From contig JAAAFW010000008.1 of the NCBI GenBank assembly GCA_019352875.1, positions 1-64,000 of the forward strand: a stretch of DNA of 64,000 bases, read 5' to 3'. The DNA comes from Pedobacter cryoconitis. Its GTDB lineage: Bacteria > Bacteroidota > Bacteroidia > Sphingobacteriales > Sphingobacteriaceae. Shown piece after piece: positions 26,298-35,071 of the stretch. Positions within the stretch are counted from its first letter, which is position 1, and every line of letters begins with the position of its first letter. A program made the translations under genes and the position numbers. The notes under the pieces are model-generated. The model saw only the letters and a list, made by a program, of their open reading frames with translations, did no database searches and was not told where the DNA came from.

Positions 26298-29200
26298 TTA
26301 GAATGTAGCTCTGATGGTTGCACCAAAAGATCTCGCTACGGGCTGAATACCAAACTCTAAACCTCTTGCATTACTTACACCCAGAACATTTTGTTCAGGA
26401 TCAAGATGCGGGAAGTTAGGTGCATAAGTCAGCAGGTTTCGTCCATAAACGGAGATCTGCAGACGGCTGATGAATTTAGTTCTTTCCAATAATTTTGACG
26501 GTAGGCTATAGCTGAAAGTAGCTTCTCTAAGTTTCAGATAAGTTGCGTCAAGTACATATCCTTCCCATGCTACGTATTTACCAGAAAGACCCCAGTAATC
26601 CTGAGCACTAACATGAGTAGTATTTGGTGTTCCATCTGCATAAACACCTTCGAACAGGTAGGGTTTAGATACTGTACCGTCTGCATTAAACCTGTCAAAT
26701 TCGGCCGTTTCTTTAGCTACACCATTGATACGAAGATCTCCAACTGTTCTGGATAAGATATCTCCTTTATATTTGAAATCTAGCAAGAATGAGAAACTGA
26801 AATCTTTATAAGTAAAGGAGTTAGATAAACCAGCAGTGAATTTAGGGTTCGGATTTCCAACTTGTCCAACTTCTGCAGTCGCCTGAGGTAAGCCATTTGC
26901 TTTAATAATCATTCTGCCCTGATCGTCTCTCAAATACTTATTTGAATAGATCAAACCATATTGCTCACCAGCAACTGCTTGAACATTCGGCGAAGTAAAG
27001 CCACCTAGGGAAAGCATTAATACACCAGGAGCCAATTCTTTTACAACTGATCTGAAAGTAGTGAAGTTTAAGGACGCATCCCAGCTGAAGTTATTCGTTT
27101 TAACAGCCGTACCCGCTAACAAGAATTCCAGACCTTTAGTAGACAACTTGCCTGCATTTTTAACCTGGCTCGTAAATCCGGAACTTGGTGGAACCGGTAC
27201 ACCGAAAATCAGGCTTCTTGAGTCACGTTTGTATACGGAGAAATCCAGTGATAACCTGTTATTAAAGAAGGCTAATTCAGTTCCTAATTCAATCTCTCTG
27301 GTAAACTCAGGACTAATTGCAGCATTACCAGCACCGTTAGCGTAAGTATATCCTGCTAATCCATTGTAAGGAAAGTTGACTGCTGTTGAACTAAATCCAT
27401 CAGATGCACCCGCAGTTACGTAGTAAGTACCTGTCTGATAAACACCTGCCGATTTACCAACTTCGCCGACGTTAGCTCTGATTTTCGCCGAGGTCAGGAA
27501 GTTACTTTTCAATTCAGGGAAAGCTTCAGTTGGTACGAAACTCAAAGCTACAGCTGGATAGAAAATTGATCTGTATTCTTTAAGTAAAGTAGAAGAAAAA
27601 TCATTACGTGCTTTTAAGTTTAAGTTCAGGTAGCTTTTGTAACCTACCGAAACGTCTCCGAATACACCCATTGATCTGATTTGCTCATATCTTCCTTCTG
27701 CATTGAAAGTTGTGAAGTTTTTTAAGTTTGCAAAACCTGGAAGTGTAATTGAACGACCGGTTGCTGCACTATATTTGTAATAATTTGAAAGTACCTCGTT
27801 ACCCACAGTTGCAGATAAATTGAAATTTCCATAGGTTTTATTCGCTGTTAAAGTAAAATAACTGCTTAAATTTCTAGTCAGATCGTTAGTTTCAATAATT
27901 CCACCAGCACCTGCTGATGCAGTATTTGCATTACTTCTAACACCTTTGTCATCGAATCCAACAAATGAATTCGTATATACGTCAGCTCCAACTTTTAAAT
28001 CTGCAGACAACCAGCTCGTGAAGTCGTATTTAAGATTTAAGTTTCCGTAAAATCTATTCAGCTCTTGTTTCGTAGTAACGTGATCAATTGCCCAATAAGG
28101 ATTTTCTTCTGAACTTGAATACCACACCTGATTACCCGCAGCATCAGTTACGGGAAGACCTGTTACGTCATAAGATCTTGGTGCATAAATAGCTCTCCAT
28201 AATGGATTCGCACCCTGATTACCTGCTTGCGTACGGTTTGATCTGTTATTAATATAAGAAAAGGAAGTATTGATTTTGAATTTCTCTGTGATTTTACCTC
28301 CCAGGTTTACGCTGAATGTGTTTTTGTAAAGCTTATTTCCTGGTACTAGTGCATCTTGCGTATTGTTACCATAAGAAACTCTATAGTCATATTTCTCATC
28401 TGCTCCAGAGAAATTAATGTTGTTATCAAATGCAGCAGAAGTTTGCAGAATGTCACGCACGTTATTTGGATACGCCTGCAAAGCAACCTCTTCGCCTAAG
28501 ATATTTGTAACTTTTTGTCCTGCGATACGAGGGCCCCATGAAGTAGCCCGTGCCGACCAATCAAATGGTTTTGCTGCAGTTCCATAAATACCCTGGCTAC
28601 CTTGTGCATATTCATTTTGATATTCAGGGAATCTATTGATTACTCCAATTGTTGTATTAGAAGTAAACGAGACTTGGCTGCGCCCCCCTTTTTTTCCTTT
28701 TTTAGTGGTAATCAGGATAACACCGGAAGCAGCTCTTGAACCGTAAAGTACTGTTGCAGCAGCCCCTTTTAATACGTTAATGCTTTCAATATCTTCAGGA
28801 TTCACATCGGAAGCCCTGCTTGAGCTGGCAACTCCGGCATTTACTGAGTTTGAACCCCCACCGTTATCAATAGGAACACCGTCAATTACATATAGCGGCT
28901 GATTGCTTCTTGTGATACTGGAAAAACCACGGATGGTTACGTTAGAACTGGTGAAACCACCGCCTGAACCAGAAATCTGTACACCGGCAACTTTACCTGC
29001 AAGTGCATTCGTGATATCCGGAGTTGGTGATTTAGTCAGACTCTCACCACTGACTTTACTGACACCATAACCAAGTGTTTTCTTGTCTCTGGCAATACCG
29101 AATGAAGTAACGACTACTTCTTCCAGTTTTTTTGAGTCTTCATCCAGAAGGATTTTATAGTTTGAGTCGCCGGTTACCTTAACCGTTTTATTGGAATAAC

Positions 29201-29426
29201 CAATAAAGCTAATTACTAAGGTGGCATTCTGAGGAACCTGCAAGCTAAAGTTACCTTTGCCGTCAGTAACTGTACCAGCAGTAGATCCCTCCACTTTAAT
29301 TGATGCTCCGGGAATAGGTTGGTTGTCATCCTGGCCGATAACAGTCCCGGTAATTTTCTTGGTTTGCGCGTCTGCTACGGAATAGCAGGTAAGCAGAACC
29401 ATAAAAACGAGTAATACTCTTTTCAT
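26298..29426 (-). CDS. SusC/RagA family TonB-linked outer-membrane transporter
   Basis: A 1042-aa TonB-dependent importer. Signal peptide about 1-20; CarboxypepD_reg-like domain about 24-100 (ITGTVIGQDDNQPIPGASIKVEGSTAG); TonB-box region LEEVVVTSFG; plug domain about 118-235 with GFSSITRSNQPLYVIDGVPID and the SusC signature VLKGAAATVLYGSRAASGVILITTKKG; then a 22-strand barrel. It lacks an STN domain, so it is not a Fec-type signaller. It is the first gene of the 14-kb minus-strand unit. In Porphyromonas gingivalis the relatives RagA/RagB import oligopeptides, which fits the peptidases downstream. Confidence 0.95.
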   Translation of the reverse strand: MKRVLLVFMVLLTCYSVADAQTKKITGTVIGQDDNQPIPGASIKVEGSTAGTVTDGKGNFSLQVPQNATLVISFIGYSNKTVKVTGDSNYKILLDEDSKKLEEVVVTSFGIARDKKTLGYGVSKVSGESLTKSPTPDITNALAGKVAGVQISGSGGGFTSSNVTIRGFSSITRSNQPLYVIDGVPIDNGGGSNSVNAGVASSSRASDVNPEDIESINVLKGAAATVLYGSRAASGVILITTKKGKKGGRSQVSFTSNTTIGVINRFPEYQNEYAQGSQGIYGTAAKPFDWSARATSWGPRIAGQKVTNILGEEVALQAYPNNVRDILQTSAAFDNNINFSGADEKYDYRVSYGNNTQDALVPGNKLYKNTFSVNLGGKITEKFKINTSFSYINNRSNRTQAGNQGANPLWRAIYAPRSYDVTGLPVTDAAGNQVWYSSSEENPYWAIDHVTTKQELNRFYGNLNLKYDFTSWLSADLKVGADVYTNSFVGFDDKGVRSNANTASAGAGGIIETNDLTRNLSSYFTLTANKTYGNFNLSATVGNEVLSNYYKYSAATGRSITLPGFANLKNFTTFNAEGRYEQIRSMGVFGDVSVGYKSYLNLNLKARNDFSSTLLKEYRSIFYPAVALSFVPTEAFPELKSNFLTSAKIRANVGEVGKSAGVYQTGTYYVTAGASDGFSSTAVNFPYNGLAGYTYANGAGNAAISPEFTREIELGTELAFFNNRLSLDFSVYKRDSRSLIFGVPVPPSSGFTSQVKNAGKLSTKGLEFLLAGTAVKTNNFSWDASLNFTTFRSVVKELAPGVLMLSLGGFTSPNVQAVAGEQYGLIYSNKYLRDDQGRMIIKANGLPQATAEVGQVGNPNPKFTAGLSNSFTYKDFSFSFLLDFKYKGDILSRTVGDLRINGVAKETAEFDRFNADGTVSKPYLFEGVYADGTPNTTHVSAQDYWGLSGKYVAWEGYVLDATYLKLREATFSYSLPSKLLERTKFISRLQISVYGRNLLTYAPNFPHLDPEQNVLGVSNARGLEFGIQPVARSFGATIRATF

Positions 29427-29532
29427 AATTGTTTGGGTTAGGTTAGGTTAATAAGGTTTTTCAAAAAAGGTGGTCAGCCTTTCACTCGTGTTTGTGTTCG
29501 TTGGGCAATTACAGATTTATTCTTGGTTAACT

Positions 29533-29540
29533 CAAAAATA
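29533..29540 (-). promoter_or_regulatory. -7 box of the susC operon promoter
   Basis: TATTTTTG on the minus strand, a perfect TAnnTTTG. It predicts a transcript start near 29527 and a leader of about 100 nt that contains three copies of AACCT just before the ATG. No clear TTTG lies 19 nt upstream. The palindrome centred at 29570 occupies that side, as expected for an activator-dependent promoter. Confidence 0.6.
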
Positions 29541-29562
29541 GCGGGGTCGCTGATTTATTACC

Positions 29563-29577
29563 GGACAATTATTGTCC
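29563..29577. promoter_or_regulatory. Palindromic operator candidate GGACAAT-T-ATTGTCC
   Basis: A perfect 7-bp inverted repeat around one base, centred about 44 nt upstream of the predicted susC transcription start, the usual position for an activator that touches RNA polymerase. Half-sites ATTGTCC recur at 29665-29671 and 29693-29699. Confidence 0.6.
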
Positions 29578-29727
29578 TGTGCTAATCAAAAATTGTCAAC
29601 AAAAAGACATAAAATAAGAGATTTTCTCCAATATTTGATTTTTTTCAGGAAATGATGTCTAATTATTGTCCTAATAGTAAATCCTAACAGTAATTGTCCC
29701 GACTTAATCAAAAATTGGCCAGCAAAA
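29571..29727. repeat. Duplicated ~34-bp promoter module, 122 bp apart
   Basis: ATTGTCC at 29571 and 29693 are each followed, exactly 12 nt later, by TAATCAAAAATTG (29583 and 29705) and then by AAAAA. Both copies have the same orientation and the same internal spacing. They fill most of the 478-nt spacer between susC and the Rossmann gene; no ORF was seen there. Confidence 0.7.
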
Positions 29728-29851
29728 ACTCTCATTAACCAGACATGCTCAGTAATTATCCATAATTTATACGTTTTGTAATTATAATGATACAATTCAC
29801 ATGAATATCACCATGTATTAAGTCACTACATCCAGTATTTATGGATTTTAC

Positions 29852-29879
29852 TCCAAAAAAAAAGACCCTAACGGGTCTT
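29852..29879 (-). terminator. Intrinsic terminator of the Rossmann-fold gene
   Basis: On the minus strand AAGACCC-GTTA-GGGTCTT is followed by nine T. It lies 26 nt after the stop of the gene at 29905-30585. Confidence 0.88.
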
Positions 29880-29904
29880 GCTCATTGTGAGACTATTGTT
29901 AATT

Positions 29905-30585
29905 CTATCCGGCGTTCAGACGTGCGAGCTGAATAATATCCCTTCCCTCCAATATTTTTTTAGTATATCCCCAGGTGGCTGCATTAATCATAGATTCACC
30001 CACTTCCTGCAGCGTACAGAACCCATTCGGATAAACTGCTCTTCCAACGGGGAACAACCAGCCTATATATTTATAAAACGGTTGTGTATGTACCAGGCCT
30101 TCGATAGGTTTAATAAAACCGGGACGAAATGCATATACTTCTCCAAAAGGAAGTTTCATCAGGTCATTCTCTGTCTTACCCTTCACTTTTGCCCACTTGC
30201 TGGAGCCTTTTTCTGTACTATCCGTACCTGCGCCGGAAATATAGCAGAAAGTCATATTCGGATTTCTTTCGCTCAGTACAGCAGCCAGCTTAAGGGTCAA
30301 AGTATAGGTGAGTTCATAATACCTGTCTGCCGGCATTCTTATCGAGGAAACACCCAGACAAAAGAAGCAGGCATTATAACCTTCCAACTCATCTTCTATT
30401 CCAGTCCAGTCCATAAAGTCTTCTCTAATGATTTCTTTGAGTTTAGGATGGATAACATGACAGGGTTTACGGTTAATAACAAGGACATTTTTGACGGCGT
30501 CACTATTCAGGCATACCCTTAATACCCCCTCGCCCACCATTCCTGTACTCCCCGTGATAATTGCTTTGATAGCCTTTATTTTCAT
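29905..30585 (-). CDS. NAD(P)-binding Rossmann-fold protein (NAD-epimerase-like)
   Basis: A 226-aa cytosolic protein with an N-terminal dinucleotide-binding loop ITGSTGMVGEGVLRVCL (about 10-26), matching the TGxxGxxG pattern of short atypical SDR proteins. The YISGAGTDSTEKGSSKWAKVKGKTENDL segment (about 115-142) supplies the Ser-Lys part of an SDR-like site, but the classical YxxxK is replaced by W-A-K-V-K. Length fits NmrA/HTATIP2-like atypical SDRs. Substrate unknown. It is divergent from the nicotinate phosphoribosyltransferase gene. Confidence 0.8.
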   Translation of the reverse strand: MKIKAIKAIITGSTGMVGEGVLRVCLNSDAVKNVLVINRKPCHVIHPKLKEIIREDFMDWTGIEDELEGYNACFFCLGVSSIRMPADRYYELTYTLTLKLAAVLSERNPNMTFCYISGAGTDSTEKGSSKWAKVKGKTENDLMKLPFGEVYAFRPGFIKPIEGLVHTQPFYKYIGWLFPVGRAVYPNGFCTLQEVGESMINAATWGYTKKILEGRDIIQLARLNAG

Positions 30586-30784
30586 GATGCGTTAATTTTA
30601 TTGGTTATGGTTGATTTGTTTAGATTTGGAGCTGTTAATATACAAAAAACAAAAAAAACAGAATGTACAGAATCGCCTTTTCAAACAGTATCAAAAAATT
30701 AAGCGCGGAGAATAATTACCTTAGATTTTAGATACTGTAATTTGCGGTATGATAAATGTTAAACTCCCGCATCAGCTTTATTTT

Positions 30785-31975
30785 ATGCCCGAACAATTGC
30801 ATCAGATTCAACTCTCCTCTATCCTGGACAACGATTTTTATAAATTCACTATGCAACAGGGAGTCATCAGGCTTTTCCCGCGTGCGGTTGTGCGTTACCA
30901 GTTCATTAATCGCGGAAAACATATTTTCCCGGAAGGTTTTGGTCAGATACTTAAAAAAGCCGTTAGCCACATGGCCGGGCTACAACTGACCAGGGAGGAA
31001 AAAGCGTTCCTGCAGAAAACATGCCCTTATCTTGATCCTGTTTATCTTGATTTCCTGGAAGGGTACCGTTTTCAACCAAACGAGGTCCAGATAACGCAAC
31101 ATGGTGGCGAGCTTGAAGTTCACATAGAAGGGTTATGGTACAGGACGATATTATGGGAGGTTCCTTTAATGTCACTCATCTCTGAGCTGTTTTATATAAC
31201 AACTGGTACAGAGCGGGTGAGTGATGATGAAATTATAGGCAGAACCAAAGCGAAAATTGAAGGATATAAAAAATTAGGAGTTACGATAGCGGAGTTTGGA
31301 ACACGCAGAAGATATGGGTACCATGTCCATCGGCTGGTTCTTCAAACGTTGAAGGAATTTGGAGGCGGGTCTTTCATCGGTACCAGTAACGTACATATGG
31401 CTATGGTTTACCAAACTAAGCCTATTGGTACACATGCCCACGAATGGTTTATGTTCCATGCAGCGAGATACGGCTTTAAAATGGCTAATGCTCTGGGACT
31501 GGAACATTGGGTACAGGTCTATCGGGGTGATCTGGGCATAGCTCTTTCTGACACGTATACCACTGACGTATTTTTCAGGCAATTTGATAAAATGTTCTCC
31601 AAGCTTTTCGATGGTGTCCGGCATGATAGCGGAGATCCGTTGTTGTTTGCCGACAAAGTAATTGCACATTATCAGTCCATGGGTATCGATCCTTTAACTA
31701 AGACTATTATCTTTTCTGATGCCCTGAATTTTGAAAAAGTAAGCCGTATTCTGCAATACTGTCAGGGAAAGGTTGGTCTTTCTTTTGGAATTGGCACTAA
31801 TTTCACCAATGATGCCGGCCCTGCCCCTACTAATATTGTAATCAAAATGACAGAGGCTCAACCTCAGGATGAAGACTGGACGGAAGTTATTAAGTTATCT
31901 GATGAACCTGGTAAACACACAGGTTCCACGGAAATGATCCATTTGGGAAAAACTATCCTAAAAATAAAAGGCTAA
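30785..31975 (+). CDS. pncB: Nicotinate phosphoribosyltransferase
   Basis: A 396-aa enzyme of the Preiss-Handler NAD salvage route: nicotinate + PRPP + ATP to nicotinate mononucleotide. Family landmarks are SILDNDFYKFTMQQGVIRLFP near the start, the catalytic-His region IGTSNVHMAMVYQTKPIGTHAHEWFMFHA, RHDSGDPLLFADK, and SFGIGTNFTND near the C-terminus. I prefer ATG 30785 because it puts the conserved LDNDFYKFTM segment near residue 15 as in relatives. The ATG at 30749 is only 4 nt after a TAATTTG promoter-like stretch, so that longer form would need leaderless translation. Confidence 0.93.
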   Translation: MPEQLHQIQLSSILDNDFYKFTMQQGVIRLFPRAVVRYQFINRGKHIFPEGFGQILKKAVSHMAGLQLTREEKAFLQKTCPYLDPVYLDFLEGYRFQPNEVQITQHGGELEVHIEGLWYRTILWEVPLMSLISELFYITTGTERVSDDEIIGRTKAKIEGYKKLGVTIAEFGTRRRYGYHVHRLVLQTLKEFGGGSFIGTSNVHMAMVYQTKPIGTHAHEWFMFHAARYGFKMANALGLEHWVQVYRGDLGIALSDTYTTDVFFRQFDKMFSKLFDGVRHDSGDPLLFADKVIAHYQSMGIDPLTKTIIFSDALNFEKVSRILQYCQGKVGLSFGIGTNFTNDAGPAPTNIVIKMTEAQPQDEDWTEVIKLSDEPGKHTGSTEMIHLGKTILKIKG

Positions 31976-31982
31976 ATAATAA

Positions 31983-32007
31983 AAGGCCGCCGGATCCCGG
32001 CAGCCTT
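31983..32007. terminator. Terminator between pncB and the BNR gene
   Basis: An 11-bp stem with one mismatch: AAGGCCGCCGG with CCGGCAGCCTT, loop ATC. On the minus strand it is followed by TTTTATTATTT, so it serves mainly the BNR gene; on the plus strand it follows the pncB stop. Confidence 0.75.
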
Positions 32008-32025
32008 GAAATAAGATCTGTATAA

Positions 32026-33042
32026 TTATTTAATTTTAAGTGTGTAGATCAATCCTTTATTTCCAGCCAGAATGATCAACTTTCCATTCTTAGCTCTTTG
32101 TATAGCATTAAAGCTTTCATCTGAAATATGATACCAGTTCATCCCGCCGTCCCTGGATACATCCGTTCCGGAAGTACCCGTTGCAAAACAAACTTCATCA
32201 TTAAACCAGATTACACCGCTTCTATATCCAAAAACAGGTCTGGATGGTTTGTTCCAGGATTTACCCCCGTCTTTTGTTAAGAGTATATTATTTGAATTCT
32301 CCTGATCACGCTTATAATCTCCGCCTACGACAATCCCCTGTGTAGCGGTGTAAAAATCAATAGAAAATACGCCCGAACTATTATTGCCGTGCAAAATCGG
32401 GCAATCGTATCTCTTCCAACCAGTCCCGTAATCTTCTGTTACATAAATACCTGATTTACTGCCTCCGGTTGCGATCCAGGCTTTCCCTCCGGGAAGCGCT
32501 TTAATACTACTTCCACTGGCAGCAAAACCCGCTTCACCCTCAGCCATTTCAATATTCATGTTTGCAGAAGCATCTGTCCAGGTTATTCCTCCGTCCGCCG
32601 TTTCCAGTAACTGCATCTTATTTTTGATGGGATCGCCAAATATAAGCCCCCTGGATTCACTCCAAAAAGCCATACCATCCAGAAAAATGGCAGTGTCTGC
32701 ATTTTTATAGGACGTAGACCAGTTCTTTCCGCCATCTTCTGTTCTGAGTACAACAGCAGGTGATCCCGAACTCATCACAACTGCTCTTTGTTCGTCAAAT
32801 GCTTCTATATCCCTGAAGTCTGAGTTTTCAAACCCTGCCGGCTTATGCCATTTCCATTGCTTACCTCCATCTGTTGTTCTGCCAATCAGACCGTTACTTC
32901 CACTTACCCAGGCAACGCTGTCGGATACAACAGAAAGTCCTCTGAGACTGGTATTAGCACTGGCATTACTTGTACTTAATTCATAGGTTTGGGCTATGGC
33001 TGCTACAGGAAACAGCCAGATCAAAATCAGGGTTATACGCAT
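32026..33042 (-). CDS. YCF48/BNR-repeat beta-propeller protein, secreted
   Basis: A protein of about 338 aa with a signal peptide (MRITLILIWLFPVAAIAQ). Repeats of the YCF48/BNR type recur through the sequence, each with an Asp-box-like S/T-x-D-G-G-x-x-W core: TTDGGKQWKW, TEDGGKNWST, TADGGITWTD, TKDGGKSWNK, SRDGGMNWYH. This predicts a propeller. Plant and cyanobacterial YCF48 helps assemble photosystem II; bacterial homologues in non-phototrophs have no settled role. I use ATG 33042, 2 nt after the preceding stop, because the alternative GTG at 33060 would overlap it. Confidence 0.8.
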   Translation of the reverse strand: MRITLILIWLFPVAAIAQTYELSTSNASANTSLRGLSVVSDSVAWVSGSNGLIGRTTDGGKQWKWHKPAGFENSDFRDIEAFDEQRAVVMSSGSPAVVLRTEDGGKNWSTSYKNADTAIFLDGMAFWSESRGLIFGDPIKNKMQLLETADGGITWTDASANMNIEMAEGEAGFAASGSSIKALPGGKAWIATGGSKSGIYVTEDYGTGWKRYDCPILHGNNSSGVFSIDFYTATQGIVVGGDYKRDQENSNNILLTKDGGKSWNKPSRPVFGYRSGVIWFNDEVCFATGTSGTDVSRDGGMNWYHISDESFNAIQRAKNGKLIILAGNKGLIYTLKIK

Positions 33043-33044
33043 TA

Positions 33045-33482
33045 TTAAACTTTTTTCCACACTTCGGTTCTTCCAATCAAAGATATACCAATATATCCTC
33101 TCATGCTAAGGTCACCATTGGATTTTAAATTCATGTTACAACTGTACGTTTTTCCTGATTTAGGATCATAAATTTTACCATCAGTCCACTTTCCGTCTGA
33201 GAAAACGAAATCTCTCAACATCTCCATGCCCAATATTGGTCTGGTTCTTAAATTAGCATCAGGGTTCTTCACATCTTTCTTTGGATTTCCTTTTTCGTCA
33301 TTAGGAGCTTTAATCCAAACAATTTTACCGAAATACTTTGCATCTTTTTTGTAAATCTCTATGTGTGCCTCACCGGAAGAATTTACCCACTTTCCAAGAA
33401 TAGCATCTGCCTGTTGTGCCGACACAGTAATAGAAGCAACTGTCAGCAATAAAAATAATGATAGATATTTCATATAGTCCAT
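33045..33482 (-). CDS. DUF2147 domain secreted protein
   Basis: A 145-aa exported protein; the signal peptide ends VSAQ (about 23). The mature part shows the DUF2147 pattern: ADAILGKWVNSSGEAHIEIYKKDAKYFGKIVWI, then GKIYDPKSGKTYSCNMNLKSNGDLSMRGYIG. It probably forms a lipocalin-like beta barrel; ligand unknown. It ends 2 nt before the BNR gene starts, so the two form one unit. An in-frame ATG at 33473 is an equally good start. Confidence 0.85.
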   Translation of the reverse strand: MDYMKYLSLFLLLTVASITVSAQQADAILGKWVNSSGEAHIEIYKKDAKYFGKIVWIKAPNDEKGNPKKDVKNPDANLRTRPILGMEMLRDFVFSDGKWTDGKIYDPKSGKTYSCNMNLKSNGDLSMRGYIGISLIGRTEVWKKV

Positions 33483-33544
33483 ATTTAGTGTAAAGCTAAT
33501 TTACACATTGGCAGCGCTAAATAGAAGTAAATCAGAATAATTGC

Positions 33545-34873
33545 TCAGACAACTGGCTGCACCGACAATTTAACCAACGGTTTCTTCTTTTTTTTCTTCA
33601 TCTTGTTCAACCAGATCAAAGTTCCGGTTACGGGTAAACTTGTTGCGATTAGACAGGCCAGAAAATAAATGAGTTTGGTAAATGTTCCATAAACATCACC
33701 CAGATGCAGTGCTTTTAAAGATCCCGAAACTCTTTCATTAAATGGCATCTCTGAGAATTTAGATATCTCGAGTATTTTGCCGGAGTACTGATCCAATGCT
33801 AACTTATCTCCGGCAGCAGGTGCAAAAAATCCATTTTTATACTTTGTTACCGCCACTGTTGCTGCAGAGTCTGCAGGAAAACTCAAGTGAAGATCACCGT
33901 GATAATTCAGAATCTGAGATGCGGCGGCGCTATAATCTGCGATACTTAACTTTTGACTCGAAGCCTGACCAAAATCAGAGACAAGTGCTTTTGCCGCTGG
34001 CGCATCAGGTGACTGATAGGTACCCAGTGTCTTTCTCAGACCATCACGATACCAGTCAAAAGAAAATAACGGACCAGTTACCCCCATCAGAAACAAAAAG
34101 ATACAGGAGTAAAAACCTAATGTATTATGCAGATCATGATTGGTTCTTTTCCAGCTACCGGACCATTTAATTTTCAATCCCTGTTTCCATGATTTTATCT
34201 TTTTAGGGAACCATATCGCCATTCCTGTAAGTACGCCTACGGTAAATAAAATCGTCGCGGTTCCCGTAATATAACTTCCAAGTTTCCTGTTCTCCAGACC
34301 TTCGAATATCGGCTCTTCAATCTTATCAAGTAATAACCAGCGGTGAAGGCTAAACATATAACCCATAAAATCTACTGTTGCAGACTTAATTGCACCTGAG
34401 TTACCCAAGACTTCAGCAGTATAGGGATTTACATAATAAGTAACGGGTCTGCTGCTTTTTGCAGGTCCTTTAGCTTTAACAGATCCACCTTGTCCGCCGT
34501 CCTTTTTACCGGCCTTAACTTGCTTATCAACTGGAGCTGCAGCTTCTTTAGATTTCTCCTTCTTTTCTTCCTTCTTGCGAACGCTGAACTGCCAACTGCG
34601 ATGCTGATCTGCCGGCATTCTCATTGCCACGACTTTACCTTCGCTTGACTTCTCTACAACAGCTATTAGTTCTTCCGGCGCTTTAGCTTCTAATCCATTT
34701 GGATTAATCTTAAAAAGCTCTGGCGTTGCCGCCTCACGAATTTCTGTATTAAAAACATATATAGTTCCGGTAAGGCATACGACCAGTACGATGATACCGC
34801 TTCCTAAACCTAACCACAAATGGATATCTGTTAAAAATTTCCGGATTTTTGCCCAGGCTGTTTCTTTTTTCAT
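33545..34873 (-). CDS. PepSY-associated transmembrane protein, iron-regulated type
   Basis: A 442-aa inner-membrane protein of the PepSY_TM/PiuB family, with four main helices (about 20-42, 195-220, 245-268 and 400-425). Family landmarks are IHLWLGLGSGIIVLVVCLTGTIYVFNTEI at the start, the helix pair with HRWLLLDK and DLHNTLGFYSCIFLFLMGVTGPLFSF, and ALHLGDVYGTFTKLIYFLACLIATSLPVTGTLIWL near the end. A Lys/Ala/Gly-rich insert (about 105-140) is unusual and probably disordered. Members are linked to ferric-siderophore reduction. A paralogue is at 55395. Confidence 0.88.
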   Translation of the reverse strand: MKKETAWAKIRKFLTDIHLWLGLGSGIIVLVVCLTGTIYVFNTEIREAATPELFKINPNGLEAKAPEELIAVVEKSSEGKVVAMRMPADQHRSWQFSVRKKEEKKEKSKEAAAPVDKQVKAGKKDGGQGGSVKAKGPAKSSRPVTYYVNPYTAEVLGNSGAIKSATVDFMGYMFSLHRWLLLDKIEEPIFEGLENRKLGSYITGTATILFTVGVLTGMAIWFPKKIKSWKQGLKIKWSGSWKRTNHDLHNTLGFYSCIFLFLMGVTGPLFSFDWYRDGLRKTLGTYQSPDAPAAKALVSDFGQASSQKLSIADYSAAASQILNYHGDLHLSFPADSAATVAVTKYKNGFFAPAAGDKLALDQYSGKILEISKFSEMPFNERVSGSLKALHLGDVYGTFTKLIYFLACLIATSLPVTGTLIWLNKMKKKKKKPLVKLSVQPVV

Positions 34874-35016
34874 TCTGCGTTTACTGTATATATATGATTG
34901 TATAAAAAGATTCTGTATTACAGCTTAGTTCAAACCAGAATTACCGGTATATAAATGTGGCTTCCTCCAAAAATATCATTTAGAACCAGAATAAATAAAC
35001 ATTAACAAAAAAAAGA

Positions 35017-35051
35017 CATAAAAAAATCCCTCATTTCGCAATGAGGGATTT
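35017..35051 (-). terminator. Intrinsic terminator of the LLM oxidoreductase gene
   Basis: On the minus strand AAATCCCTCAT pairs with ATGAGGGATTT (11 bp, 6-nt loop) followed by T-rich sequence. It lies 21 nt beyond the stop at 35072. Confidence 0.9.
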
Positions 35052-35071
35052 AAGATCATTCATAATTCTGA

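Noticed and set aside
30749..30784. Upstream ATG of pncB as the start
   Set aside because: It lies 4 nt after a promoter-like TAATTTG and adds residues not seen in relatives; ATG 30785 fits the family better, though leaderless use is not excluded.
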